Shown: positions 18,288 through 27,754, counted from the stretch's first letter. The stretch: DNA of 64,000 bases from Hoeflea marina (GCF_003182275.1 NZ_QGTR01000002.1:310001-374000); one strand, 5' to 3'. The notes: generated by a model from the sequence alone, not told the origin. Made by a program: numbers and translations.

Positions 18288-19955
18288 TCACGGACCGGCG
18301 GGATACCAGTAGCGGGCGTTGTCCTCGCCGCGCACGATCCGCACATGCTGGTTGGCGAACACCCGGTAGGGGTGGCTCCACTCTCCGTCCGGCCATTGCA
18401 CCCGGATCGTCGCGCGTTCGGCCACGCCGAGCCCCAGATGGGTGAAGCCGGTCTGGCCGGAAGCATGGCCGCCACCGACCTGGATCCTGCGAGTCAACGT
18501 CTGCGTTCCCACACGCACGGACACCAGTGCCCCCACCGCCGCGTGATTGACCTTGCCGTTGTCGAGCTCGACCTTCAGCCAGTTTCCCAGCGGACGGTAT
18601 CCCCAGTCGGTCTTCGCGCCCATGTTGCGGAACAGGCTGGCGGGGGCCTCGCGGTTGACCACGATCAGGTCGGGCATGCCGTCCATGTTGAAGTCGTCGA
18701 CGGCGGCGCCGCGCCCCTTCGTGTCAAGCGCGATGCCGGCCTCCATTCCCTTTTCCTGGAACCGGCCTGCCATGTCGCCGAGCAGGAGATTGTCGGGATC
18801 GTTCTGGGCGAAATCGGGCATCGCCTGGACATTGCCCTTGGCAATGAACAGGTCGAGCTTGGTGTCGTTGTTGATGTCGGCAAACTGGCTGTGCCACCCG
18901 GTGGACGGCTTGATATCGCCCCCGGTATAGGGACGTTGTGCCGTGGCGCCGAGTTCATAGGCGGTGTCGCGGTAAGTCGGCCGGTCTTCGCCTGCCTCGT
19001 CGTCGAGCTTCTGGATCTTGGTGTCGCCCATCGAGGTCAGCGCATATTCCGGCAGCCCGTCGGCATTCAGGTCGGCTTCGGCGATGCCCATGCCCCATAT
19101 GGTCAGGCGCTGCCAGCCTTCCGAAGCGGTGTACTGCCGCGGCAGCTGGCCCTCGGGCAGGTCCCAGAGCTGTTCCTCGCCGCCGCGATAATATTGCCGG
19201 TCATTGGTGATCCTGAGCGAAGGCTTCCCGGAGCGGTCCCAGTCAGTGAACAGCATCGACAAGGTGCAATAACTGGGCTCGAGCGGCAGCACCTCGGAAT
19301 AGTCCGGAGCTTCCCCGGTAACCGGCCGCAGCAGCTGGTTGACGTCGCAGGTACCGAAGGGCGAACCGGGCGCGCTGCGGTCGACATAGTTGCCGATGGC
19401 CAGGGTGGGAAAAGCGTTTGATCCTTCCCATGTAGCTGCAAAGGCTGTTGACCAGGCGCGACCGCCGTCGAAGGAGAATGCCCGGTTGGCCTTCTCGAAC
19501 CGGCAGTCGGGGCCGCCCTTGAGCACCACATTGCGCCCCAGCTTCAGCAGCACCAGATCGGTGTGTCGGTCGTTGTCGATGTCCAGAGGATAGGCCCCGA
19601 GCACCTTGGTCAGGTCGTCGTCGCTCAGCCCGGTGTCCTTCGGCCGGAAGGAAAGGGCGCCGCCTGTCCTGCTGGCATTGACGAAAAGCGCCGCCTTGGA
19701 ACTGCCGCCGGCCAGGAAAAGGTCGGGGGCCCGGTCGCCGTTGCAGTCGAAGCTGGCAACGCCGCCGCCGACGAAATACTCCCACGGCCCGGTGTAGCTG
19801 TGGTCGATGCCGGCGGATTTCGCCTCTTCGTGATAGGAAGGAATGTCGGCTGTGAACGGCACGTCCGTCTCTGCGCCCTGGGCAGGAAATGAGAGAAGCG
19901 CACCGGCGCACGAGGCTGCCAGCGCGGCAAGGGTCAGGTTGCGGAAGATCTTCAT
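18288..19955 (-). CDS. Exported FG-GAP/VCBS beta-propeller protein with ASPIC-UnbV domain (CRTAC1-like)
   Basis: 555-residue secreted or periplasmic protein. It begins with a signal peptide (MKIFRNLTLAALAASCAGALL, cleavage near QGAE). The body is a seven-bladed-type propeller marked by calcium-binding DxDxDxxxD-like loops: FDCNGDRAPDLFL, DIDNDRHTDLVLL, DLNADGLPEYAL, DINNDTKLDLFI and DFNMDGMPDLIV. The C-terminal about 90 residues match the ASPIC/UnbV module (GNWLKVELDNGKVNHAAVGA, then GGGHASGQTGFTHLGLG). The ATG overlaps the stop of the upstream di-haem protein gene by 4 bp, so the two are made together. Function is unknown; the pairing suggests it is substrate or scaffold of the di-haem enzyme (inference). 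Confidence 0.87.
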   Translation of the reverse strand: MKIFRNLTLAALAASCAGALLSFPAQGAETDVPFTADIPSYHEEAKSAGIDHSYTGPWEYFVGGGVASFDCNGDRAPDLFLAGGSSKAALFVNASRTGGALSFRPKDTGLSDDDLTKVLGAYPLDIDNDRHTDLVLLKLGRNVVLKGGPDCRFEKANRAFSFDGGRAWSTAFAATWEGSNAFPTLAIGNYVDRSAPGSPFGTCDVNQLLRPVTGEAPDYSEVLPLEPSYCTLSMLFTDWDRSGKPSLRITNDRQYYRGGEEQLWDLPEGQLPRQYTASEGWQRLTIWGMGIAEADLNADGLPEYALTSMGDTKIQKLDDEAGEDRPTYRDTAYELGATAQRPYTGGDIKPSTGWHSQFADINNDTKLDLFIAKGNVQAMPDFAQNDPDNLLLGDMAGRFQEKGMEAGIALDTKGRGAAVDDFNMDGMPDLIVVNREAPASLFRNMGAKTDWGYRPLGNWLKVELDNGKVNHAAVGALVSVRVGTQTLTRRIQVGGGHASGQTGFTHLGLGVAERATIRVQWPDGEWSHPYRVFANQHVRIVRGEDNARYWYPAGP

Positions 19956-21373
19956 GGCACGATCACCAATGTCTTGAGGAAGGCCACCAGCGCCGACTTG
20001 TCCTGGTCCGCTGCCGCGTCATAGGCGTCGCGGGTTTTTCGCGACTCCCCGCCATGGGCGAGGATGACTTCGTGGAGTGTGGTGAAGTCGTTGCGGTGTC
20101 CATAGGGCGGCGTCGAGCCGATCCCCCACAGTTCCGCCGTCATGAAGCTGTTGCGGTCGACGAAGCGCTGCGACAGCAGCTCGTTGCCGAAGCCTGTGAT
20201 GTCGCGATCGGTCATCTCGTGCCGCTTCAGGTCGCCGAACAGCGGCACCAGCAGCCGCCCCTGCTCGTCGCGATCGAGATGCTGTGCCCAATCGTTGAGT
20301 GTCAGGTCATAGATCGCCGGCTCGGCCACCTGGGTATCATTCAGCGTCCCGGCCGCGTCGTAAGGACCCGGGTCGGAGAAATCGGCCTTCTCCAATGGCA
20401 GCGAGGTGCGATGGCAGTCCGTGCAGCCGAGGTCGCCGAAGACCTGCTCGCCGCGTCTGGCCGCCTCGGCCCAGCCCGACTTGTCGGGCACCACCCGCGC
20501 CGGTGAAGGGCGCGTCGCCTGCCAGGCGACCAGTGCCGAGACATCGGCGTCGCTGACCTCGCGGGAGACGCCGTCGCTGTCGAAATCGTCCGTTCCCGTC
20601 CAGCGCGCGCCGTAGCGCTCGGAGGGCTGCATGCCGGAATGCTGGTTGAGCGCGTTGACAGTGAACTGCCTGAGCGACGTCATCACCCCCTTCTGGCTGA
20701 ACGGTCGGATCACCAGGTCGGTGTCGATGCCGGCAAGTTCGTCGAGATTGACCGACCCGTCGGCATCGGCGGTGATGAAGCCGAAATCGACGCCCTTTGC
20801 GCTCAGCGGCAGGCGCACCGTCTGGCCGCTGGAACGGGCGTCTTCGAGCGCCTTGCCGCGGATCGCCTGCAACTCGCCGCTCATCTCGCGGGCGAGCAGC
20901 TCGATCAGGCCGGCGCCGAAGAGATGGTTGGTGCCGCGCTCGTTGGAGAATTGCGGATCGAGCGAATCGAAATCGGCGCTTTCGAAGCCTTCCGAGACGA
21001 AGACATTGGTGACGAAGTCGCCCGCGCCGCCGACCACCGGCTCGTTGTGGCAGGACGAGCACGCCCCGGCGTCCAGGCCGGCGGTGCGGAAGAAGGTCTG
21101 CTCCCTGGGATGCTTGCGGCGTGTCGGGATGATCGCCTGGGTGGCGCCGGGCCGGCCGACGCCGTCGAGGCTGGTGAACTTGGCGGAGAAAAGGGCTTCG
21201 CCTTGCGCGGTCAGCGCATCGAGGTCGGACCGGCTGAGGCGGCCCGTCGGCATCGTCGTGCGGTCGCCCAATGCAGGGGTGCGCTCGTCCCAGGGATCCG
21301 CAGCCATCGCCGGCAGTGTCAGCACCAGCGCCATTCCCGAGAGTGTCATCCGGTATCGTCGGGTCAATGTCAT
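19952..21373 (-). CDS. Periplasmic di-haem cytochrome c peroxidase-like protein (DUF1111)
   Basis: 473-residue exported c-type cytochrome of the DUF1111 ('thiol oxidoreductase-like') family, distantly related to CcpA/MauG di-haem enzymes. A signal peptide ends near AMAADP. Two haem-attachment motifs are visible, CSSCH around residue 105 and CTDCH around residue 315, plus a conserved MTAELWGIGSTPPYGHRNDF stretch near the C-terminus. Two EF-hand-like acidic loops (DADGSVNLDEL and DFDSDGVSREVSDAD) may bind calcium. It overlaps the ROK gene upstream and the FG-GAP gene downstream by 4 bp each. MauG relatives oxidise partner proteins; whether this one does is inference. Confidence 0.87.
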   Translation of the reverse strand: MTLTRRYRMTLSGMALVLTLPAMAADPWDERTPALGDRTTMPTGRLSRSDLDALTAQGEALFSAKFTSLDGVGRPGATQAIIPTRRKHPREQTFFRTAGLDAGACSSCHNEPVVGGAGDFVTNVFVSEGFESADFDSLDPQFSNERGTNHLFGAGLIELLAREMSGELQAIRGKALEDARSSGQTVRLPLSAKGVDFGFITADADGSVNLDELAGIDTDLVIRPFSQKGVMTSLRQFTVNALNQHSGMQPSERYGARWTGTDDFDSDGVSREVSDADVSALVAWQATRPSPARVVPDKSGWAEAARRGEQVFGDLGCTDCHRTSLPLEKADFSDPGPYDAAGTLNDTQVAEPAIYDLTLNDWAQHLDRDEQGRLLVPLFGDLKRHEMTDRDITGFGNELLSQRFVDRNSFMTAELWGIGSTPPYGHRNDFTTLHEVILAHGGESRKTRDAYDAAADQDKSALVAFLKTLVIVP

Positions 21374-22602
21374 CTTTGTCCTCCCTGTGACAATGTCTTG
21401 GCAGCAATCACATCGCGATCGATCGACGCGAGCGTCTGCTGCAATTGGCCTTCGAAAATCAGCCGCTCCTCGTCCAGCGACAGCGAGATCTCCGGCGGGC
21501 CTTCGATGCGCACGCCGAGCGAGGCGGCGAGCCCGTCATCGATTCCGGGTCGCATCAGGTCGAAGAAGCGAATGCCGGGGCCGGTAAAGACGATCTGCAT
21601 CTGCCCCAGCAGGCTCGTCAGCCGCGCCACGCCGTTGCCGAGCGCGGTGCCTGCCTGCCGAAAGGCGAATTCCGCCATCCGGTCGCCGCGCCGGGCCAGC
21701 ACGGCGATCTTCTCGACCTCCGTGAACGGCACGAACGGCGCCGGGATTGTGTTGGGCGGAACTTCGAAGGCAGCGCGCAGGATCGCATAGAAGCCGGAAT
21801 AGGCCTCGATGCAGCCCAGCGAGCCGCAGCGGCAGAGAGCGCCGCCGTGGGTATGGATCATATGGCCGAAATTCGGAGCGATGGTGCGTACCGCAGCTCC
21901 CGGTTCCGCGTCGACAACACCGAGCCCGATCGAATGGCCAAGCGACAGGGCGGCCAGTCGCCGGATCGGTCCGTTGCCCGAGCGCGACAGCTTGGCGTGC
22001 AGGGCGCTTGCCACCAGATGGCTTTCATTGTTGAGCGTCACGCGCGCCTGCCAGTCGGCGGCGAAGGCCGTGCGAAAATCCACCTGCTGGCTGCCCAGCA
22101 CCGGCGACCACAACAGTGTCGTGCCGTCGTCGGCGACCAGGCCCTTGCTCGAAACCGAGATCGCCAGCAACGTCTCGGAAGACACGTTCGAGCGTCCGGC
22201 CAGACGGGTCAGCGTGGCGCGTATCGAGGCAACGAAGCCGGCGATGTCCTGTCCTGCATTCGAACGCCTCTCGTCCAGGCGGTCGATCAGGGTGCCGGAA
22301 TAATCGACAAGGGAATATTGCAGCGTGTCCGATGAAATGCGGATGAAGGCGGCATGGGCGGCATTGCGGCGCTGTCGGAACTGGATGCGCGGGCGTCCGC
22401 GGCCACCGACCGCCTGGCTCTCGGAGCGCTCGAGAATGCGTTCGCCCTCAAGTTCCTGCGTGATGACCGTGACCGTAGCTGAACTCAGTCCCGTCCCGGC
22501 GGCAATCTCGGTATGGGATTGCGGGCCGCCGCGGCGCAACGCCTCGAGCACCAGAGCACGATTCTGCTGCCGGACCAGTTCGCCGCTCGACTTGGTCAAC
22601 AT
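21370..22602 (-). CDS. ROK-family repressor, probable regulator of the divergent XylFHG operon
   Basis: 410-residue NagC/XylR-type ROK regulator. The N-terminal winged helix (LVRQQNRALVLEALRRGG, then TEIAAGTGLSSATVTVITQ) binds DNA; the ROK sugar-kinase-like fold follows, with the zinc-binding cluster HTHGGALCRCGSLGCIEAY around residue 265. The ATG at 22600-22602 is chosen because the protein then begins MLTKSSGELVRQQNR, the usual ROK start. It is divergent from xylF, and a perfect palindrome lies at the xylF promoter. Unusually, it is translationally coupled by 4-bp overlaps to the di-haem and FG-GAP genes, so the same repressor transcript carries them. Confidence 0.9.
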   Translation of the reverse strand: MLTKSSGELVRQQNRALVLEALRRGGPQSHTEIAAGTGLSSATVTVITQELEGERILERSESQAVGGRGRPRIQFRQRRNAAHAAFIRISSDTLQYSLVDYSGTLIDRLDERRSNAGQDIAGFVASIRATLTRLAGRSNVSSETLLAISVSSKGLVADDGTTLLWSPVLGSQQVDFRTAFAADWQARVTLNNESHLVASALHAKLSRSGNGPIRRLAALSLGHSIGLGVVDAEPGAAVRTIAPNFGHMIHTHGGALCRCGSLGCIEAYSGFYAILRAAFEVPPNTIPAPFVPFTEVEKIAVLARRGDRMAEFAFRQAGTALGNGVARLTSLLGQMQIVFTGPGIRFFDLMRPGIDDGLAASLGVRIEGPPEISLSLDEERLIFEGQLQQTLASIDRDVIAAKTLSQGGQR

Positions 22603-22791
22603 GCAGCTCCGCCTCGCGGATGGCCGGTGATGAATGACATGTGTCCCGTTCCGCCGTCGGAACCGCCCGTGCTTGCCGGAATTCCGCTGCGTCCTCTCCC
22701 TGGCGGAGCTGTCTTGCGCAACCCCGTTCCTCATGCTCCCTGCGCCGTTCATCCTGTTTTTCCCGCCCGCTGCTCTTCCGGCCGAGTCAAG

Positions 22792-22841
22792 TTGACAGCG
22801 TCGAAAAACCCTGCCAGTTATTTTCTCGACTGTCGAGAAAA
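22792..22841 (+). promoter_or_regulatory. Promoter and palindromic operator of the xyl-type operon
   Basis: A perfect 10-1-10 inverted repeat at 22821-22841 (arms ttttctcgac / gtcgagaaaa) lies 88 bp before the xylF start. A TTGACA -35 box at 22792-22797 and a weak AGTTAT -10 box at 22816-22821 (18-bp spacing) place the palindrome over the start point, the classic position for a repressor. The divergent ROK protein is the natural candidate to bind it and release with the transported sugar. Confidence 0.72.
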
Positions 22842-22928
22842 AAGCTTGCCTTTTTACGACGGTTCATGCAGTTGATCAGGCGACCGGCTGGGGAGGCCCG
22901 TCCGGCACATATTCCTTGGGAGGACACT

Positions 22929-23957
22929 ATGAAATTCTTCATCAACCTGATGGCTGGCACGGCCATCGCTATCACCATGACCGGCGCGACTTTCGCGAAG
23001 GACAAGATCATTGGCGTTTCCTGGTCCAACTTCCAGGAAGAGCGCTGGAAGACCGATGAGGCCGCGATGAAGGCCGCCATCGAAGCCAACGGCGACACCT
23101 ATATCTCGGCCGACGCGCAGGGCTCCGCCGCCAAGCAGCTGACCGACGTGGAAAGCCTGCTGACGCAGGGCGCCAACGCGCTCGTCATTCTGGCAATGGA
23201 CAAGGATGCCATCGGCCCGGCCGTGGACAAGGCCGCAGCAGAAGGCGTACCGGTGGTCGGCTACGACCGTCTCATCGAAGACAATCGCGCCTTCTACCTG
23301 ACCTTCGACAACAAGGGCGTTGGCAAGATCATTGCCGAAACCGTCAAGGCCGCTCAGCCGGAAGGCAATTACGCCATCATCAAGGGCGACAAGGGCGATC
23401 CGAACGCTGCCTTCCTTCTCGAAGGCATGATGGAAGTCATCGGCGCGGACGTCGATGCCGGCAAGATCAAGATCGTCGGCGAGGCGTTCTCGGACGGCTG
23501 GAAGCCGGACAATGCCCAGAAGAACATGGAGCAGATCCTTACCGCCAACAACAACAAGGTCGATGCCGTTCTCGCCGAGAACGACGGCATGGCCGGCGGC
23601 GTCATCGCCGCTCTCTCCGCCCAGGGCCTGACCGTTCCGGTCGGCGGCCAGGACGGCGACAAGGCTGCGCTCAACCGCGTTGCCCGCGGCACCCAGACCG
23701 TGTCGGTCTGGAAGGACTCGCGCGCCCTCGGCAAGGCTGCCGGCGAAATCGCCGCCAAGCTGGCCGACGGTTCCGACATGGCTGCCGTCCCCGGCGCAGT
23801 TAAGTGGTCCGGCGGCGCCAAGGGCGTTGAAATGAACGCGATCTTCCTGGCGCCAACCCCGATCACCAAGGACAACATCAGCGTTGTCATCGACGCCGGC
23901 GTCATCTCCAAGGATGAAGTCTGCGAAGGTGCGATGGCTGGCGTCAACGGTTGCTGA
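22929..23957 (+). CDS. xylF: Sugar ABC transporter periplasmic binding protein, XylF-like
   Basis: 342-residue periplasmic solute-binding protein. A signal peptide ends near ATFAKDK. The mature part follows E. coli XylF closely in pattern: an SNFQEERWKTD N-terminus, YDRLIEDNRAFYLTFDN in the centre, ILTANNNKVDAVLAENDG and the hinge GGQDGDKAALNRVARGTQTV. D-xylose is the likely ligand; related pentoses or fructose/ribose cannot be excluded. The ATG at 22929 follows an aggac ribosome binding site. First gene of a binding protein-permease-ATPase operon. Confidence 0.9.
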   Translation: MKFFINLMAGTAIAITMTGATFAKDKIIGVSWSNFQEERWKTDEAAMKAAIEANGDTYISADAQGSAAKQLTDVESLLTQGANALVILAMDKDAIGPAVDKAAAEGVPVVGYDRLIEDNRAFYLTFDNKGVGKIIAETVKAAQPEGNYAIIKGDKGDPNAAFLLEGMMEVIGADVDAGKIKIVGEAFSDGWKPDNAQKNMEQILTANNNKVDAVLAENDGMAGGVIAALSAQGLTVPVGGQDGDKAALNRVARGTQTVSVWKDSRALGKAAGEIAAKLADGSDMAAVPGAVKWSGGAKGVEMNAIFLAPTPITKDNISVVIDAGVISKDEVCEGAMAGVNGC

Positions 23958-23988
23958 TCCCGAAACCTGAGATCTGAACCAATCAATG

Positions 23989-24016
23989 GCCGCGCTGATT
24001 TTCCCGTCAGCGCGGC
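23989..24016 (+). promoter_or_regulatory. Intercistronic stem-loop between xylF and xylH
   Basis: Perfect 10-bp stem (gccgcgctga / tcagcgcggc) with an 8-base loop and no following T-run. Stems like this after a binding-protein gene usually protect the upstream mRNA and give more binding protein than permease. Confidence 0.7.
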
Positions 24017-24112
24017 TATTGCGCGGCGGCAACGGTCGAAGTGATATAATCAGACTGAAAAGTTGCGGCCAGTTTGATGGCGGACGTGCAAAGCAGTCAG
24101 TGGGGAGGAAAC

Positions 24113-25447
24113 ATGACAACCAGTTCCAATGGCGTCATCACGCCGGCCAAAGAGCAGCGCCGGCCAAACGAAAGCTTCGTCGCGCGGTTTTTGCGCCAGA
24201 CCGAAATTGACTCCCGCCTTCTCGGAATGATCGGCGCACTTTTGCTGATCTGGATCGGCTTCCACGTCTACGGCGCGCTGGCCAACGGCTTCGGTGCCTT
24301 CCTGACGGCGCGCAACCTGTGGAACCTGACAGTCCAGACCGCGTCGATCGGCGTGATGGCGACCGGCATGGTCATGGTCATCGTCATGCGCCACATTGAT
24401 CTGTCGGTGGGCTCGATCCTCGGGTTCTGCGCCATGATCATGGGCATCACCCAGGTCCGCATCCTGCCCGAATATCTGGGCCTTGGGAGCCCCGCCATCT
24501 GGGTGATCACGGTCTTCATCGGCCTGCTCGCCGGTGCGGCCATCGGCGCCTTGCAGGGCTATCTGATCGCCTATCTGCAGATCCCCGCCTTCATCGTCAC
24601 GCTGGGCGGCCTGCTGGTCTGGCGCGGTTCCGCCTACATGGTGGCGCGGGGCGAAACCATTTCGCCCGTCGACAGCACATTCGCGCTGATTGGCGGTGGG
24701 CCCTACGGCGCCATCGGCGCCACGGGCAGTTGGATCGTCGGCATCATTGCCTGCATCGGTATCGTTATCATGCTGATCTCCAGCCGCCGCCAGCGCCAGC
24801 GCTTCGCTTTTCCACAGCGCCCGATTTGGGCTGAATTTCTTCTCGCCGTTGTCGGCTGCGCATTGGTTATCGGCTTCGTGCTGATGGTCAATTCCTATCC
24901 TTGGCCGGTCGGCATCGTTCGCCAATATGCCGCCGCCAACAACATGACCATACCCGACGGAGGTCTCTACATCGCGCATGGCTTCGCCATCCCGGTGCTG
25001 ATTCTGATCGGCGTCGGCATTGCGATGACCTTCCTGGCCACCCGCACCCGCTTTGGCCGCTACGTCTTTGCCATCGGGGGCAACCCGGAGGCAGCGGAGC
25101 TTGCGGGCATCAACACGCGTTGGGTGACGCTGAAGGTGTTTTCGCTCATGGGCCTGCTCTGCGGCCTGTCGGCGGCGATTTCCAGCGCCCGGCTCAACTC
25201 TGCCACCAATTCGCTGGGCACGCTCGACGAGCTCTACGTCATTGCTTCGGCGGTGATCGGCGGCACCTCGCTGGGCGGCGGCATCGGCACCATCTATGGG
25301 GCAATCCTGGGCGCCCTCGTGATGCAGTCGCTGCAGACCGGCATGGTCCTCGTCGGCTTTGACTCCGCCATCCAGCAGATGGTCGTCGGCGCAGTGCTTG
25401 TTGTCGCCGTCTGGCTCGACACCGTCTATCGCCAGCGCACGAAATAG
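24113..25447 (+). CDS. xylH: Sugar ABC transporter permease, XylH-like
   Basis: 444-residue inner-membrane permease of the BPD_transp_2/RbsC-XylH type with about ten to twelve hydrophobic segments, for example the runs near LLGMIGALLLIWIGF, TASIGVMATGMVMVIVM and FIGLLAGAAIGALQGYLIAY. The conserved signature RHIDLSVGSILGF and the cytoplasmic coupling region GGNPEAAELAGINTRWVTLK are present. Length fits the larger XylH class. The ATG at 24113 has a strong ggaggaaa ribosome binding site; upstream in-frame codons to 24074 read as leader. Confidence 0.93.
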   Translation: MTTSSNGVITPAKEQRRPNESFVARFLRQTEIDSRLLGMIGALLLIWIGFHVYGALANGFGAFLTARNLWNLTVQTASIGVMATGMVMVIVMRHIDLSVGSILGFCAMIMGITQVRILPEYLGLGSPAIWVITVFIGLLAGAAIGALQGYLIAYLQIPAFIVTLGGLLVWRGSAYMVARGETISPVDSTFALIGGGPYGAIGATGSWIVGIIACIGIVIMLISSRRQRQRFAFPQRPIWAEFLLAVVGCALVIGFVLMVNSYPWPVGIVRQYAAANNMTIPDGGLYIAHGFAIPVLILIGVGIAMTFLATRTRFGRYVFAIGGNPEAAELAGINTRWVTLKVFSLMGLLCGLSAAISSARLNSATNSLGTLDELYVIASAVIGGTSLGGGIGTIYGAILGALVMQSLQTGMVLVGFDSAIQQMVVGAVLVVAVWLDTVYRQRTK

Positions 25448-25459
25448 GGAGGAAGCAGA

Positions 25460-26251
25460 ATGTCGGATATCCAGAAAGACACGCCCCTTATCGAAATGCG
25501 CGACATCTCGATCGCCTTCGGCGGCGTCAAGGCGGTCGACCGGGCGTCGGTCGATCTCTTTCCCGGCGAAGTGGTTGGCCTGCTAGGCCACAATGGCGCC
25601 GGCAAGTCGACGCTGATCAAGATCCTGTCGGGCGCCTACAAGCGTGATGGTGGCCAGATCCTGGTCAACGGCGAAGAGGTTACGATCAACAATCCGCGCG
25701 ACGCAAAGGCGCTGGGCATCGAGACGATCTACCAGACGCTCGCCGTCGCCGACAATGTCGACGCGGCCGCCAATCTTTATCTCGGCCGCGAATTGCAGAC
25801 GGCCTGGGGTACGCTTGACGATGTCGCCATGGAGGCGGAGGCCCGCAAGGTGATGGGGCGTCTCAATCCGAACTTCAAGCGCTTCAAGGAGCCGGTGAAG
25901 TCGCTCTCCGGTGGCCAGCGCCAGTCGGTGGCCATTGCGCGCGCCATCCTGTTCAACGCCCGCATCCTGATCATGGACGAGCCGACGGCGGCGCTTGGGC
26001 CCCAGGAGACCACGCAGGTGGCCGATCTGATCAAGCAGCTCAAGAAGGACGGCATCGGCATATTCCTCATCAGCCACGACATCCACGATGTCTTTGATCT
26101 TGCGGACCGCGTCGTCGTCATGAAAAACGGACAAGTCGTGGGCTATGCCCGCACAGACGAGGTGACCAAGGACGAGGTCCTGGGCATGATCATCATGGGC
26201 AAGGTGCCGCCGGCGGCGATCCCCGGTCCGGGCGCGCTGCAGACGGTCTGA
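25460..26251 (+). CDS. xylG: Sugar ABC transporter ATP-binding protein (single-domain, XylG/FrcA-like)
   Basis: 263-residue ATPase with Walker [10 protein letters not shown], signature LSGGQRQ, Walker [12 protein letters not shown] and the H-loop histidine in LISHDIHD. Most CUT2 sugar importers use a tandem ATPase of about 500 residues; this one has a single cassette, as in rhizobial FrcA, so it would act as a homodimer. It follows the permease by 12 bp with a ggagga ribosome binding site and is followed by a strong terminator. Confidence 0.92.
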   Translation: MSDIQKDTPLIEMRDISIAFGGVKAVDRASVDLFPGEVVGLLGHNGAGKSTLIKILSGAYKRDGGQILVNGEEVTINNPRDAKALGIETIYQTLAVADNVDAAANLYLGRELQTAWGTLDDVAMEAEARKVMGRLNPNFKRFKEPVKSLSGGQRQSVAIARAILFNARILIMDEPTAALGPQETTQVADLIKQLKKDGIGIFLISHDIHDVFDLADRVVVMKNGQVVGYARTDEVTKDEVLGMIIMGKVPPAAIPGPGALQTV

Positions 26252-26273
26252 CGGCGTTCATCGACAGCATTCG

Positions 26274-26297
26274 ACCGGGCCCGAAAGGGCCCGGTTT
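26274..26297 (+). terminator. Terminator after the xyl-type operon
   Basis: Perfect 9-bp GC-rich stem (accgggccc / gggcccggt) with a gaaa tetraloop, followed by tttgggttt. It lies between convergent genes and could also stop transcription of selO from the other side. Confidence 0.8.
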
Positions 26298-26308
26298 GGG
26301 TTTGCGGC

Positions 26309-27754
26309 CTATCCGGCCAGCAGGCGAGTGGCCTTGCCCAGTTCGCGCACAGCGGCGATCTTGGCCTCGAACAGCGACCAGTCGTCCTCGGCGGCGATCG
26401 GCGCCCAGATGGCTTCGACCTCGTCGATCAGCATCGTCACAGGGGTTCCCGTGGTGAATGGCGGCATGGCCAATGCCGCGGCTGCGGCCGCGGTGGCTGC
26501 GCGATCGCGGAGAGCTCCGATCACCGCGGTCCACGCATCCGAGGTGTAGGCAACCGGGCTTGCAGCGAGCCGCTCCGCCGCCGCGCCGCCGGCCATGTCG
26601 AAGAACGCACGCTCGAACGGGGACCCCGCCTCGCGCAGTGCGGCGTAGAACAGGTTGGCCAGGCGATAGTCCCGGCCGGGTTCGTCCCGAGCAATGCCGA
26701 GGCGCTTGAGGGTGGCATCCGCGAGTGCCGCCTCGAAACGCTCGGGGAACCTGTCGAGCACGGCCTTGAGATCCTCCATGTCCGCCAGTGGAATCAGGCA
26801 TTCGCCGAGCCGCGCCAGGTTCCAGAACAGCGCATCCGGCTGGCGGCCGAAGGAATAGAGTCCCTGGTGATCGAAATAGGCGGCGGTGAACTGGGGGTCG
26901 AACACCGGCAGGAACCGCCACGGGCCGTAGTCGAAGCTCTCGCCGGTGATGGTGATGTTGTCGGTGTTGAGAACGCCATGGACGAAGCCGGCCGCAAACC
27001 ACTGGGCGCCCATCTTCGCCACTGCATCGACCACCAACTCCAGGAAGCGTGCGGCGGGCGAAGGGGCGTCGGCCGCCTCCGGCCAGTACTCTGCGATGGA
27101 GTAGTCGAGCAATTGCTTCAGGCCGGCATGATCCTCGAGATAGAGCAGCCGCTGAAACGAGCCGATACGGACATGGCTGTGGTTGAGCCGCACCAGCACC
27201 GCCGAGCGCGTCGGGGACGGCTCGTCGCCACGCGTCAGCGCTTCGCCGGTCTCGATCAGGCTGAAGCTCTTCGACGTGTTGACGCCGAGCGCCTCGAGCA
27301 GTTCGGTGGCCAGCACCTCACGCACGCCGCCCTTCAGCGTCAGCCGCCCGTCACCGGCGCGCGACCAAGGCGTCTGGCCGGAGCCCTTGGTGCCAAGATC
27401 CATGAGCCGTCCCGCGGCGTCGCGCATCTGCGCGAACAGGAAACCGCGCCCGTCGCCGAGATCCGGATTGTAGACCCGGAACTGGTGGCCGTGATAGCGC
27501 AGCGCCAGCGGCGCCGCCATGTTTCCCGGCAACGGCTGGAAACGGCCGAAATGGCGTATCCAGTCTTCGTCGCCGAGGTGGTCAAGACCGACGCTGGCGG
27601 CGGCGCGGTCATTGCGGAAGCGCAGGACGGTCTTCGGGAAGTCCGCGGCCTTCACCTCGTCATAGAACTCCGCTCCCAGCCGGGTGTGGCGAACATCCGG
27701 CCTATAGCGGTCTGATGCAGGTGAATCGGTGTCGGTCGGGATCGGTGCTGTCAT
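26309..27754 (-). CDS. selO: Protein adenylyltransferase SelO (YdiU/UPF0061)
   Basis: 481-residue pseudokinase-fold enzyme that transfers AMP to proteins and is linked to oxidative stress in characterised members. Visible landmarks: the flipped-ATP pocket GTKGSGQTPWSRAGDGRLTL, GGVREVLATELLEALGV, the catalytic-loop equivalent HGVLNTDNITI and the metal-binding FDYGPW motif. Length is normal for bacterial SelO. The bacterial protein ends without the selenocysteine found in the human one. Convergent with the xyl operon; no functional link seen. Confidence 0.93.
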   Translation of the reverse strand: MTAPIPTDTDSPASDRYRPDVRHTRLGAEFYDEVKAADFPKTVLRFRNDRAAASVGLDHLGDEDWIRHFGRFQPLPGNMAAPLALRYHGHQFRVYNPDLGDGRGFLFAQMRDAAGRLMDLGTKGSGQTPWSRAGDGRLTLKGGVREVLATELLEALGVNTSKSFSLIETGEALTRGDEPSPTRSAVLVRLNHSHVRIGSFQRLLYLEDHAGLKQLLDYSIAEYWPEAADAPSPAARFLELVVDAVAKMGAQWFAAGFVHGVLNTDNITITGESFDYGPWRFLPVFDPQFTAAYFDHQGLYSFGRQPDALFWNLARLGECLIPLADMEDLKAVLDRFPERFEAALADATLKRLGIARDEPGRDYRLANLFYAALREAGSPFERAFFDMAGGAAAERLAASPVAYTSDAWTAVIGALRDRAATAAAAAALAMPPFTTGTPVTMLIDEVEAIWAPIAAEDDWSLFEAKIAAVRELGKATRLLAG

